This document shows positions 1 to 6,303 of a DNA stretch of 20,908 nucleotides, piece after piece. The stretch lies in IMG/VR virus record IMGVR_UViG_3300037585_002800, positions 1-20,908 of that record. One strand, 5' to 3'. The position numbers were made by a program, and so were the translations under genes. This DNA comes from a virus. How positions within the stretch are numbered: the first letter of the stretch is position 1; every line of letters starts with the position of its first letter. The notes beneath the pieces are model-generated. The model did no database searches, had not been told where the DNA came from, and was given only the letters and a program-made list of their open reading frames with translations.

Positions 1-1576
1 CTTCTTGGATTTCGGCGGGGTTGCGATCCCCAAAAAGGAACTTCATAACCTCAGCATCACCGGAAGCCACAGCCGCTTTTATTTCAGCCAGCTCCTCTGT
101 AAGAGCTTCAAGTGGAGTAACAGTTCCATCAATAGTGCTTTGAAGTCCTCCAAATTCTGTTTCCATCAAAGCCAGAGCATCTGCTGCTGCTTCTTCAACC
201 AAGGCTAACGCATCTGCCGCTGCCTCCGCTTCATCTTCAAGTATCTCTAACGCCATTTCCTCCTCAATATCTTGAAGGTAATTTCTGATTCTTAACAACT
301 CATCCTCTGGCAACTGCCCTGATGCTGTTATTAAAGCCAGATCAGCAAATTGCGCTGCAAGCTCTTCAGCAGGAGTAACCGTATCTTCAAGTACCTTTTT
401 CAAACGTCCTAAAGCCTCTTGCTGGGCTATTAATACGGCTGGGTCAACAGAAGGTATGGTAGGGTCAAAATCTGTAACAAATTGTGGTCCCTTCTGCAAT
501 TCCGCCTTTCTCGCTATCTCAGCAAGCATCGCATCCGTGCCATGCTGATCCCATGAAGGTCCACTCGCATCTGACATCGCTCTCCTTGCTGCGGCGGCTC
601 TTTGCTCTAAAGTTGGCCCTCCTTCTTGGTTTCCCCAGAATCCTTCTGGGGCAAGCTCAGGAAATTGGGCGTAAAAACTAGCCATTGATCTTGCCGCTGC
701 TCGTTGGCGCTGCTCTTCTTTAAGCTCTCTAGCAGCAATTAGCCCTTCATTAATTCCCGTAATGAACTCGGTCATACTATCGGCTAAGCCTTTTAGCCAT
801 CTTCCTAGACCGCTGTTAAATAAAGTCTCCTTTAGCTCTTTAAAGGCAATTTCCATATTGGAAGTCTTGGTAGAAAGAAGGTCCATTCTTTCCGCCATGA
901 TCCCGCCAAAATCTTCCTTTAAGCCATCCTGCAAGGCGGTCATTATGATGTTTGCGCCTTCGGCTGTTTTGCCAAGCTCTGATAACTCGGTGCGATTTTT
1001 CTGTATCTTCTCCGCAAGGATTGTATAGACGGGAATGCCCTGATTAACTAGCTGCTCTAGCTCTTCAAGGCCAAGGCCACCGCCAGCGGCTCGCTGGGTA
1101 ATACGAATAAGCGTATTAAACGCTTCAAGAGGATTAAGTGCCGCAGAAGCAGCGTCACCAAAGATAGTAAGCATATCTTCGGCTGGCTCTATGCCATTAG
1201 ACTTCAGTTGTATAAAGGCTTCGGTGACAGTTTCAAGCTGGAAGGGTGTTGTTTGTGCAAAGGCTTTTATATCTTCAAAGGCTTTTGCGCCCGCCTCTCT
1301 GGAACCGTAAATCCTATCAAGAGTGATGCCCAGAGCTTGAAATTCATCACCTGTTTTAGCGATGCCTTTAATCGCGGCAATGCCAGCCATCGCAGTACCG
1401 ACAGCAGCCAATGGCCCTAAAAGACCTTTAAGCTGCCCGCCCATGCGGGTGATAGGGGATTTACCCCCTGCTGGGAAAGTTTTATTTACTTTATTTTTAA
1501 CATCAGCCAACCCGCGCTGTAACTGCCGCGTATCAGCCTTTATCTGGATTATTAATTCATCTACTTTAGTAGCCAT
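1..1576 (-). CDS. Tail tape measure protein, N-terminal part (runs off the left edge)
   Basis: This is the first 525 codons of an open frame that starts with ATG at 1576 and continues past base 1. The start begins MATKVDELIIQIKADTRQLQ and overlaps the stop of the preceding chaperone gene by one base (TAATG). Residues about 60 to 260 resemble the N-terminal domain of tape measure proteins (TIGR02675-like): an Ala/Gly-rich stretch, then SREAGAKAFEDIKAFAQTTP, the block AAGGGLGLEELEQLVNQGIP, and the helical segment FKELKETLFN. The rest is helical and rich in Ala, Glu and Leu. Such proteins set tail length and occupy the tail tube before DNA ejection. Position directly after two tail assembly chaperones fits this role. 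Total length and any C-terminal lytic or membrane domains cannot be judged here. Confidence 0.9.
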   Translation of the reverse strand, partial: MATKVDELIIQIKADTRQLQRGLADVKNKVNKTFPAGGKSPITRMGGQLKGLLGPLAAVGTAMAGIAAIKGIAKTGDEFQALGITLDRIYGSREAGAKAFEDIKAFAQTTPFQLETVTEAFIQLKSNGIEPAEDMLTIFGDAASAALNPLEAFNTLIRITQRAAGGGLGLEELEQLVNQGIPVYTILAEKIQKNRTELSELGKTAEGANIIMTALQDGLKEDFGGIMAERMDLLSTKTSNMEIAFKELKETLFNSGLGRWLKGLADSMTEFITGINEGLIAARELKEEQRQRAAARSMASFYAQFPELAPEGFWGNQEGGPTLEQRAAAARRAMSDASGPSWDQHGTDAMLAEIARKAELQKGPQFVTDFDPTIPSVDPAVLIAQQEALGRLKKVLEDTVTPAEELAAQFADLALITASGQLPEDELLRIRNYLQDIEEEMALEILEDEAEAAADALALVEEAAADALALMETEFGGLQSTIDGTVTPLEALTEELAEIKAAVASGDAEVMKFLFGDRNPAEIQE

Positions 1577-1794
1577 TAGTCAGGGTGAAGCTCCATAAGA
1601 GTTTCTAACTCGTCTGTTGTCATAGGGGATTTATCTTGCACCCCGTTAAACTCTTTAAACCCAGCTATAGCCAAATAGATTTCCGGCAAAGACATTTGCC
1701 AGAAATTGTTAGGCTGTATCCCAATCATCCCTACGCAAATTTCGTACAGCCTAGCCCAATCTATTCTGGAGTCACGATCAAGACTCCTGCTCAT
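1576..1794 (-). CDS. Tail assembly chaperone, small (TAC_6 / GTA gp10.1-like)
   Basis: A 72-residue protein with IDWARLYEICVGMIGIQPNNFWQMSLPEI in its first half. This matches the pattern of the small tail chaperones found just before the tape measure gene in gene transfer agents and related siphoviruses: a D-W-x-x-L opening, then a conserved P-x-x-F-W followed by T/S-x-x-E. These proteins are thought to coat the tape measure protein during tail assembly. The ATG overlaps the end of the larger chaperone gene by 17 bases in a different frame. The stop overlaps the tape measure start. Because the gene has its own ATG, I treat it as separate and not as a frameshift extension; no lambda-type slippery heptamer is visible in the overlap. 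It could still be expressed partly by re-initiation. Confidence 0.75.
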   Translation of the reverse strand: MSRSLDRDSRIDWARLYEICVGMIGIQPNNFWQMSLPEIYLAIAGFKEFNGVQDKSPMTTDELETLMELHPD

Positions 1795-2107
1795 CTTCTT
1801 CTTTTGCTACCAAGGTATTAGCCAATAATTCGGCTACCGCCCGACAAGCATTAACAATGCCAGCATCGGCAATGATTTGATTTATATCTTTTTCTTTAAG
1901 ATCATTACCCCCACCGCGAATAGAATGCAGCAAAACAGTTCTTAACTCAGTTACTCTAATATTGGCATCGCCAAGGCGGTGGGTAATTCCAAGGATTCCA
2001 TCGTTTAGCTCGGTTTCTATCTTTATAATAGAATCCACAGTTAAGCGAGTCTTATACTCCTTTTTCCCCAGCGTGATCATCATCTCGCCCTTCAACGGGT
2101 TTGTCAT
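1778..2107 (-). CDS. Tail assembly chaperone (Phage_TAC_11 / GTA gp10-like)
   Basis: A 109-residue protein. Its beginning, MTNPLKGEMMITLGKKEYKT, matches the family's N-terminal pattern (N-x-x-x-GE, then a short beta segment ending KEY). It is followed by an IETELNDGILGI helix and the LRTVLLHSIRGGG segment near residue 65, then an Ala-rich helix near residues 85 to 100. The family is related to gp10 of the Rhodobacter gene transfer agent and acts in tail assembly between tube and tape measure. The ATG at 2107 is preceded by AAGGAG at 8 bases, which supports it over the internal ATG pair at 2080 and 2083. The gene overlaps the previous gene by 56 bases. The acidic C-terminus (KEEDEQES) lies over the next start. 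Confidence 0.75.
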   Translation of the reverse strand: MTNPLKGEMMITLGKKEYKTRLTVDSIIKIETELNDGILGITHRLGDANIRVTELRTVLLHSIRGGGNDLKEKDINQIIADAGIVNACRAVAELLANTLVAKEEDEQES

Positions 2108-2327
2108 CTGACTTACTCCTTTTCACTTTAGCTTCTGCTTGTTTGACCGTTATTGTTACTACGTCATCTCGTTCATCAAGTTGAACAGAATCCACGGGAT
2201 GAGGCGAGCCATCAACCTTGATTGAAATGGCTTCTTTTCCTGTATTTGGCACAGAGATTTCATTACCCCGCATCATTGCGGGATACTCTTGGCCGTCAAT
2301 CTCTAGCGTTATCTCTTTCCACGCCAT
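2052..2327 (-). CDS. Small hypothetical tail-module protein
   Basis: I do not recognise this 91-residue protein. It begins MAWKEITLEIDGQEYPAMMR and appears to be mostly beta strand to residue about 65 (VDSVQLDERDDVVTITV). It ends in a highly charged tail (KRSKSDDKPVEGRDDDHAGEKGV without predicted structure). An upstream in-frame GTG at 2336 exists, but the ATG at 2327 has GGGTGA at a usable spacing, so I prefer it. The gene sits between the major tail protein and the tail chaperone. It could be an accessory tube protein or a small beta-rich tail factor, but nothing in the sequence proves this. The last 56 bases overlap the chaperone gene. Confidence 0.7.
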   Translation of the reverse strand: MAWKEITLEIDGQEYPAMMRGNEISVPNTGKEAISIKVDGSPHPVDSVQLDERDDVVTITVKQAEAKVKRSKSDDKPVEGRDDDHAGEKGV

Positions 2328-2344
2328 ATCAGTCACCCGTTATA

Positions 2345-2749
2345 TTATGCTGCTGCAAAACTAATAGTTCCGCCGCTTTCAAAAGACAGACTATAACTAG
2401 CCTCCCCGTTATATTCTCCAGAATACTCTAAAGAAGTTAGCTGAAAGCTGCCAGAGTATGTTCCGAGATCAGGAATGATAAAAGAACAGGCCAGCAACGC
2501 TGCGCCGCCAAATTGAGTCCTTAGCGCTGCTTCTGCCGCAGTATCAGTGAAAACCCCCGATCCAGAAATAGACATAGACTGAACACCCGCTGCGGGTAAT
2601 AATGCTCTAATTCCTGCACTATCTTTATTTGTTACATCTACCGTTTCTTCATTCAAAGTTATAGATGATGATCTGAGACCACCCACGGTAGTTTGTGTAC
2701 CGCTTACCGCTATCTTAATGAGAACGGCGTTACCTTTTTGAGCCGCCAT
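2345..2749 (-). CDS. Major tail protein (TP901-1 / GTA gp9-like tube protein)
   Basis: A 134-residue protein beginning MAAQKGNAVLIKIAVSGTQT. The block GLRSSSITLNEETVDVTNKD is the typical start of the phage major tail protein 2 family. It is followed by the MSISGSGVF segment and, near the C-terminus, the FQLTSLEYSGEYNGEASYSL block. These proteins form stacked hexameric rings of the tail tube in long non-contractile tails. Gene order agrees: tail terminator upstream, chaperones and tape measure downstream. The ATG is preceded by AGGTGA at a good distance. Length is within the usual range for the smaller members of this family. Confidence 0.88.
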   Translation of the reverse strand: MAAQKGNAVLIKIAVSGTQTTVGGLRSSSITLNEETVDVTNKDSAGIRALLPAAGVQSMSISGSGVFTDTAAEAALRTQFGGAALLACSFIIPDLGTYSGSFQLTSLEYSGEYNGEASYSLSFESGGTISFAAA

Positions 2750-2762
2750 AGTTTCACCTCAA

Positions 2763-3170
2763 TTATGTTGTGCCTAAAACGATTGCGCGAAATCGCATGA
2801 TTCCATGCCTTGTGATCCCATCTGGGTCTCTAATTATATCACTGAATTCCATCCGATTATTTATGAAATTGAACCCAGTAACAGTTAGGTCAACATCATG
2901 CAACAAAGTATGTACCCTGTCCATAATATCCTTAGCCTGTTTGCTGCCGTGGTTCTGGCTCCAAATGTGAAGATTCAGGGTGGTCTCGGAACCTGCAACA
3001 TCTTTAGTTGAGTAATCCATTGTTGAATCATCGCCTAGCTGAACAAACGGATAAGCCGAACCTTGAGGGACATCATCATAAACGCCAGCCCCTAAAGTGC
3101 TAGTCAGATTAGAGTCCGATGATAGCTTTGCGTATACCGCTGTCTGAAGGGCGAACTGACCTGTACTCAC
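2763..3170 (-). CDS. Tail terminator / completion protein (DUF3168-like)
   Basis: A 135-residue protein. The N-terminal LQTAVYAKLSSDSNLTSTLG, then GVYDDVPQGSAYPFVQLGDD and LNLHIWSQNHGSKQAKDIMD, are the recognisable blocks of the DUF3168 family (gp17-like tail completion proteins). Members cap the tail tube and join it to the head connector. The start is GTG at 3170 and forms a GTGA overlap with the stop of the upstream gp10-like gene, suggesting translational coupling. The position between an HK97 gp10-like protein and the major tail protein is the standard one. Confidence 0.87.
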   Translation of the reverse strand: MSTGQFALQTAVYAKLSSDSNLTSTLGAGVYDDVPQGSAYPFVQLGDDSTMDYSTKDVAGSETTLNLHIWSQNHGSKQAKDIMDRVHTLLHDVDLTVTGFNFINNRMEFSDIIRDPDGITRHGIMRFRAIVLGTT

Positions 3171-3592
3171 CGTATAAGTCCTTCCCGTTTAAATATAGAT
3201 TTAACCTTCTCAGCACTTTGATTCAAAGCTGGCTGTAAGAAAGGTCTTGCTTTCATATTCACAGTTCCAAATTCCAAAGCTGCTGCGTACTCAGCAGAAG
3301 CTACAACCTCTCCAACAACGGCGGAGCCGTCTTTTTTAACGCTGTGGCTTATGCTGCCTACTAAAAATCCAGTATCACTGGCAGGGGATTCTCCTGCGGC
3401 AGATTGAATATGTGTTCTCCTTGGGTTGTACTTTTTAACTGTTATTCCAGTTTTTGAGCCTTTCATTATATTTTTTTGTGCAACCCCTTGAACGTATATA
3501 GCTGATTTTGCTATAGCTTTTTTTACATGAGCCTGAGAGTCGTTGATATGCTTGTTAATTTTTTTATCAAACTCAGCTTTGTTTTTAATCAT
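3167..3592 (-). CDS. HK97 gp10-like tail / neck protein
   Basis: A 141-residue protein with a lysine-rich helical N-terminus followed by VQGVAQKNIMKGSKTG, then the loop SAAGESPASDTGFLVGSISH. It continues with AEYAAALEFGTVNMKARPFL and QPALNQSAEKVKSIF. The S-Y-A-x-x-x-E-F-G-T and R-P-F-L-x-P-A blocks are diagnostic of the HK97 gp10-like family. These proteins sit at the head-tail interface or proximal tail. The ATG overlaps the upstream stop (ATGA), and the GTG of the next gene overlaps this stop. Confidence 0.88.
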   Translation of the reverse strand: MIKNKAEFDKKINKHINDSQAHVKKAIAKSAIYVQGVAQKNIMKGSKTGITVKKYNPRRTHIQSAAGESPASDTGFLVGSISHSVKKDGSAVVGEVVASAEYAAALEFGTVNMKARPFLQPALNQSAEKVKSIFKREGLIR

Positions 3593-3924
3593 GTCGCTAC
3601 GCCTTCCTCGGCCTTAATGACGAGATACTTGTTTCGCTCCATATCATTAATGACGCTCCTTACCTGAAACACCCTAGACCCCCATAAAATACGATTCTTT
3701 GGAGTTACGGTTTTATCGCTACGATACCGGATTACAAATTCATATTGCTGGGTATCGGTTAGCTGCCCTCGTTGATACTGTTCATTGCCAGATACAGGCT
3801 TTACTGAAGCATAAACTGTGTAATTAGTAGTAAACGACTGAGCATAACCGCCCCCACCATCGGCGACTCTTGCTTCTGTCTGGAGGGTTATCTTTTCCCT
3901 CATTGCTCCGGTGGATAATTCCAT
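3589..3924 (-). CDS. Head-tail joining (adaptor/stopper) protein
   Basis: A 111-residue protein whose opening GAMREKITLQTEARVADGGG is the standard start of the phage head-tail joining family (PF05521-like, SPP1 gp16 type). It continues with a beta-barrel core: VYASVKPVSGNEQYQRGQLT, YEFVIRYRSDKTVTPKNRIL, and the WGSRVFQVRSVINDMERNKY segment. Such proteins close the connector after packaging and dock the tail. The ATG at 3924 has AGG upstream. An internal ATG before REKITLQ is possible but has a GGAG only two bases away, too close. The gene lies immediately after the gp6-like connector gene, as in other siphoviruses. Confidence 0.88.
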   Translation of the reverse strand: MELSTGAMREKITLQTEARVADGGGGYAQSFTTNYTVYASVKPVSGNEQYQRGQLTDTQQYEFVIRYRSDKTVTPKNRILWGSRVFQVRSVINDMERNKYLVIKAEEGVAT

Positions 3925-3926
3925 AA

Positions 3927-4586
3927 TTAACCTAGCGCCATAAATTTACTGCCCCCAAAACCATCTAGCACCTTATGAGGCTGATACAGCTTTGCAACCA
4001 TAGGGGGTAGTGATGCAGTTTGTTGAGGGTCTTTCATGTCTCCGCGTTGATCGTACATATACGCAATGTGCTGAAGCATTCCCATTTGCAATGAAGTGGG
4101 AATCTGGCCGTTAGCGTATCCAGCCACAAACTCCACCTTAATTGCATTTGCCACTCTCATCGCAGAAGGCCAAGTCTCTCCCGTTCTTAATGTAATCCTT
4201 GCTGGCTGGCGAATGGTATCTACATAATACTTGGATGCAGCCATTACCGTGGCGTTATCACTGTCATCATAAGTGGTAACGCTGCTCACTGATGCAACTG
4301 GCGTAGAAGGTAACGTGATGAAATTCTTGTAATAATTCAAGTAAGGTCCGGTTACGATTCCTTCCCATAAAGGATCATCTATTTCTCCGGTAGCATCCAG
4401 ATGAAGCTCAAGCGTTTGAGATAAAAGAACCCGACCAGTATAGCTTTCACAGAATTCCCTTGCTGACCGCCGCAACAAACGCAAAACGCCCAGCTCGCTA
4501 TCCTGATCCACTCTCAAATAATCCCGTATTTGAATCTCAGTAAGGGCTTCTGCTGTCGCCGCCGTCTTTACACTTAGACCCGCCAT
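3927..4586 (-). CDS. Head-tail connector protein (gp6-like / phiE125 gp8 family)
   Basis: A 219-residue protein. The N-terminal half carries LTEIQIRDYLRVDQDSELGV followed by LLRRSAREFCESYTGRVLL and SQTLELHLD, the helical hallmark of gp6-like connectors. The C-terminal half has IKVEFVAGYANGQIPTSLQM and GMLQHIAYMYDQRGD, also typical of the phiE125 gp8 family. It ends with KLYQPHKVLDGFGGSKFMAL. These proteins form a ring under the portal. It has its own GAGG ribosome-binding site just upstream and is the first gene after a 78-base gap, so it may start a separate transcription unit for the connector and tail module. Confidence 0.88.
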   Translation of the reverse strand: MAGLSVKTAATAEALTEIQIRDYLRVDQDSELGVLRLLRRSAREFCESYTGRVLLSQTLELHLDATGEIDDPLWEGIVTGPYLNYYKNFITLPSTPVASVSSVTTYDDSDNATVMAASKYYVDTIRQPARITLRTGETWPSAMRVANAIKVEFVAGYANGQIPTSLQMGMLQHIAYMYDQRGDMKDPQQTASLPPMVAKLYQPHKVLDGFGGSKFMALG

Positions 4587-4664
4587 TTTCTACCTCACAA
4601 AATAATTTATGCTTTGACAAATAAAATTATGCGAATCATTGCATCAAAGTTGTCTACAATTATA
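4587..4664. other. AT-rich intergenic gap between lipoprotein and connector genes
   Basis: This 78-base AT-rich stretch is by far the largest non-coding gap among the tail-side genes and separates the envelope-directed cassette from the connector and tail module. I see no GC-rich hairpin followed by a T tract on either strand, so no canonical terminator. It includes a weak minus-strand promoter candidate (listed separately) and the GAGG ribosome-binding site for the connector gene. Confidence 0.8.
4626..4656 (-). promoter_or_regulatory. Weak sigma70-like promoter candidate
   Basis: On the minus strand, TAGACA (five of six matches to TTGACA) is followed after 19 bases by CATAAT (five of six matches to TATAAT), upstream of the connector gene. 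The spacer is longer than the usual 17 and there is no TG extension, so this is only a candidate. Location in the one real gap before the connector and tail module is the main reason to list it. Confidence 0.25.
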
Positions 4665-4916
4665 TCAATCACTTTTATCTAGCGCCCCATCGGCACTTTC
4701 CTCCTCTTCGCCCCGCTCTTCTTCTACAATCTCATCAATGGTATCGCATACATCAGGGATGCTAACTCCCGTGGTTACTTCAGTGGCTACGCGACCCACT
4801 GCTCTGATTCCTTGATAAATACCGGAACAATATAGCTCTTTGTTTTCAATCATTTCTTCGGAAACTGAACAGCTAACAAGGAGAGGGAAAAATAACAATG
4901 GCATTAATTTAAGCAT
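4665..4916 (-). CDS. Small lipoprotein, possible outer-membrane spanin subunit
   Basis: An 83-residue protein with a signal sequence MLKLMPLLFFPLLVSC. LVSC is a good lipobox, so Cys16 would be lipidated and the mature chain would be about 68 residues. The mature part has ELYCSGIYQGIRAVGR, two more Cys (33 and 55), then a strongly acidic tail (EEVVEEERGEEEES-like). I choose ATG 4916 because GAGG lies 9 bases upstream; an in-frame TTG at 4925 would add three residues but has no site. The gene overlaps the lipase gene by 8 bases. A short phage lipoprotein near a membrane-anchored coiled-coil protein could be an o-spanin, but typical o-spanins are proline-rich and this one is not. Function remains unproven. 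Confidence 0.75.
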   Translation of the reverse strand: MLKLMPLLFFPLLVSCSVSEEMIENKELYCSGIYQGIRAVGRVATEVTTGVSIPDVCDTIDEIVEEERGEEEESADGALDKSD

Positions 4917-5748
4917 CTTTTTCAACCTCGTTTAGCAGTTTGTTCATTTCTTTTGCTTCCGCTGCGCTAATGGTAAATCCTTCCGTTGTCTCCAAAGGCT
5001 TTTTTGAACTCAGAGAAAGAGTCTTTTTTTTTGGCTTATCCTTTAATCCAAGATCGCTTTTTGCTCTCTCTCTTTCATTAAGGAAACAGTTAAGCCTTTC
5101 CTTGTAGCCCTCCATAAAATGATCGGATATAGCTTCATCTTTCTCTGACATAAAATCATCACGCTTATAATCTTTGCTGGGGTCTATGCAATCCTCGCCA
5201 GCGTTAGAAAAGTATATGACTGTTTGGCTGCTTGAGGGTCCGTAACAGAGCCTTGGGACTCTAGCAACCATATCGCTACCGGATATTAGAGAAAATTGCT
5301 TGTCCAGCCCCATAGGGCGCTTAAAGCCCTTAAAAAAGGTATTCGGCTTCCCAAAGGTTACAAGGTTAAGGTTAGGATGTTTTTTGTGAAGTTTTGCCGC
5401 TGTAAGTTCCGCCAGCGCTCCACCAAGACTATGACCACAGATGAGAGTCCGCTTTTTTGGGTGAATATGCTTTTTGATCTTTCGCCAGATAGAGGCATGA
5501 GCCATAACAAACCCGCTGTGACATAACCGACCCGCATAAGGAACTGGAATTGCCGATAAGTTAAACAACCAATCCCTTAATTGCTGCGTACCCCTAAAGG
5601 CTATTACATCAATAGACTTCCTCTTTGCTATGTAAGCAGTGGTTGAGGTAAGTCGGGATTCTATTTTAATGCAGTTGCTAATTTCATCATCGTAGGCTTT
5701 CATTGCATAGCTACAGCCCATGCGGAGGAGAACGGGGTCTATATTCAT
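4909..5748 (-). CDS. Class 3 lipase-like alpha/beta hydrolase
   Basis: A 279-residue protein with the Lipase_3 pattern. IDVIAFRGTQQLRDWLFNL (residues 46-64) includes the FRGT strand. CHSGFVMAHASIW (76-88) follows, then the nucleophile elbow GHSLGGALAEL (105-115) with candidate Ser107. LVTFGKPN lies near 129-136, SGSDMVARVPR holds candidate Asp159, and AISDHFMEGY holds candidate His210. All three catalytic residues are thus present. No signal peptide or membrane segment is visible, so secretion would need lysis or another route, or the enzyme could be in the virion. The C-terminal 60 residues are charged and look disordered. It lies between a membrane coiled-coil gene and a lipoprotein gene. 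The substrate, perhaps host phospholipid or another ester, cannot be told from the sequence. Confidence 0.88.
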   Translation of the reverse strand: MNIDPVLLRMGCSYAMKAYDDEISNCIKIESRLTSTTAYIAKRKSIDVIAFRGTQQLRDWLFNLSAIPVPYAGRLCHSGFVMAHASIWRKIKKHIHPKKRTLICGHSLGGALAELTAAKLHKKHPNLNLVTFGKPNTFFKGFKRPMGLDKQFSLISGSDMVARVPRLCYGPSSSQTVIYFSNAGEDCIDPSKDYKRDDFMSEKDEAISDHFMEGYKERLNCFLNERERAKSDLGLKDKPKKKTLSLSSKKPLETTEGFTISAAEAKEMNKLLNEVEKDA

Positions 5749-5757
5749 CGTGGCATC

Positions 5758-6303
5758 CTATTGGCTATCATTTAAAGGGTTATCCAGAATTTGTTGAATC
5801 CTATCTTCCAAATCATCACGGACCGCTCTCAATTCTACATCAATTTCTCTCAAACTGTCATTTACACGCTCTTCAAGGGCATACACATCATCGCGCAACT
5901 CTCGTGTAGCGATAGCCACCGTGTCATCTGCGCCCCTTGCAACATCCTCAACAGTGGCAACATCAACTTCCACTCTGTCAATCTGCTGGTTCACGTTGTT
6001 AAGCAGTCTTTGATTTTGACTTGTAAGGTCATCAATATCCTGTCTCAAAGAGGCTTCTACTGTGTCAAGGATGCGCGATTGATCCGAGAGCCGTGTTTCT
6101 AGGACTGCTAATGCCTCATCGTAGCCGCTAAAGTCAGGGCTAACGTACTCAGTTATAGCAGTTTCAGCATCAATCAAGCGCTGGTATACCTCAAATCCGC
6201 CCCACATAGACCCGCCAATAGCCCCCAACAAGGGAACTATAAGAAGTATTTTGCTGCCGCTTATTGTAGCCCCGCCAAACTCCAACTCTGTTTTATCGTT
6301 CAT
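5758..6303 (-). CDS. Membrane-anchored coiled-coil protein, possible inner-membrane spanin
   Basis: A 181-residue protein with a short N-terminal tail and one hydrophobic segment at about residues 19-36 (ILLIVPLLGAIGGSMWGG). From residue 60 to 178 it is a long charged heptad-like region (VLETRLSDQSRILDTVEASL, then ALEERVNDSLREIDVELRAV). This is the topology of an i-spanin or a related periplasmic coiled coil: cytoplasmic N-terminus, one anchor, extended coiled coil outside. No catalytic motif is seen. It overlaps the upstream NIDO gene by 11 bases and precedes the lipase. It could instead be a structural or tail-associated protein. I did not recognise a named family. Confidence 0.8.
   Translation of the reverse strand: MNDKTELEFGGATISGSKILLIVPLLGAIGGSMWGGFEVYQRLIDAETAITEYVSPDFSGYDEALAVLETRLSDQSRILDTVEASLRQDIDDLTSQNQRLLNNVNQQIDRVEVDVATVEDVARGADDTVAIATRELRDDVYALEERVNDSLREIDVELRAVRDDLEDRIQQILDNPLNDSQ

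Noticed and set aside
1770-1800. Programmed frameshift joining the two tail chaperones, as in lambda G/GT
   Set aside because: The second gene has its own ATG, the shift needed would be +1 (or -2), and no convincing slippery heptamer or structure is visible. Separate genes match the gene transfer agent arrangement.
4614-4650. Plus-strand promoter starting from a perfect TTGACA
   Set aside because: No acceptable -10 box lies 16-18 bases downstream and there is no plus-strand gene for it to serve.
4587-4664. Rho-independent terminator after the lipoprotein gene
   Set aside because: No GC-rich stem followed by a T run is present on the minus strand; the gap is simply AT-rich.
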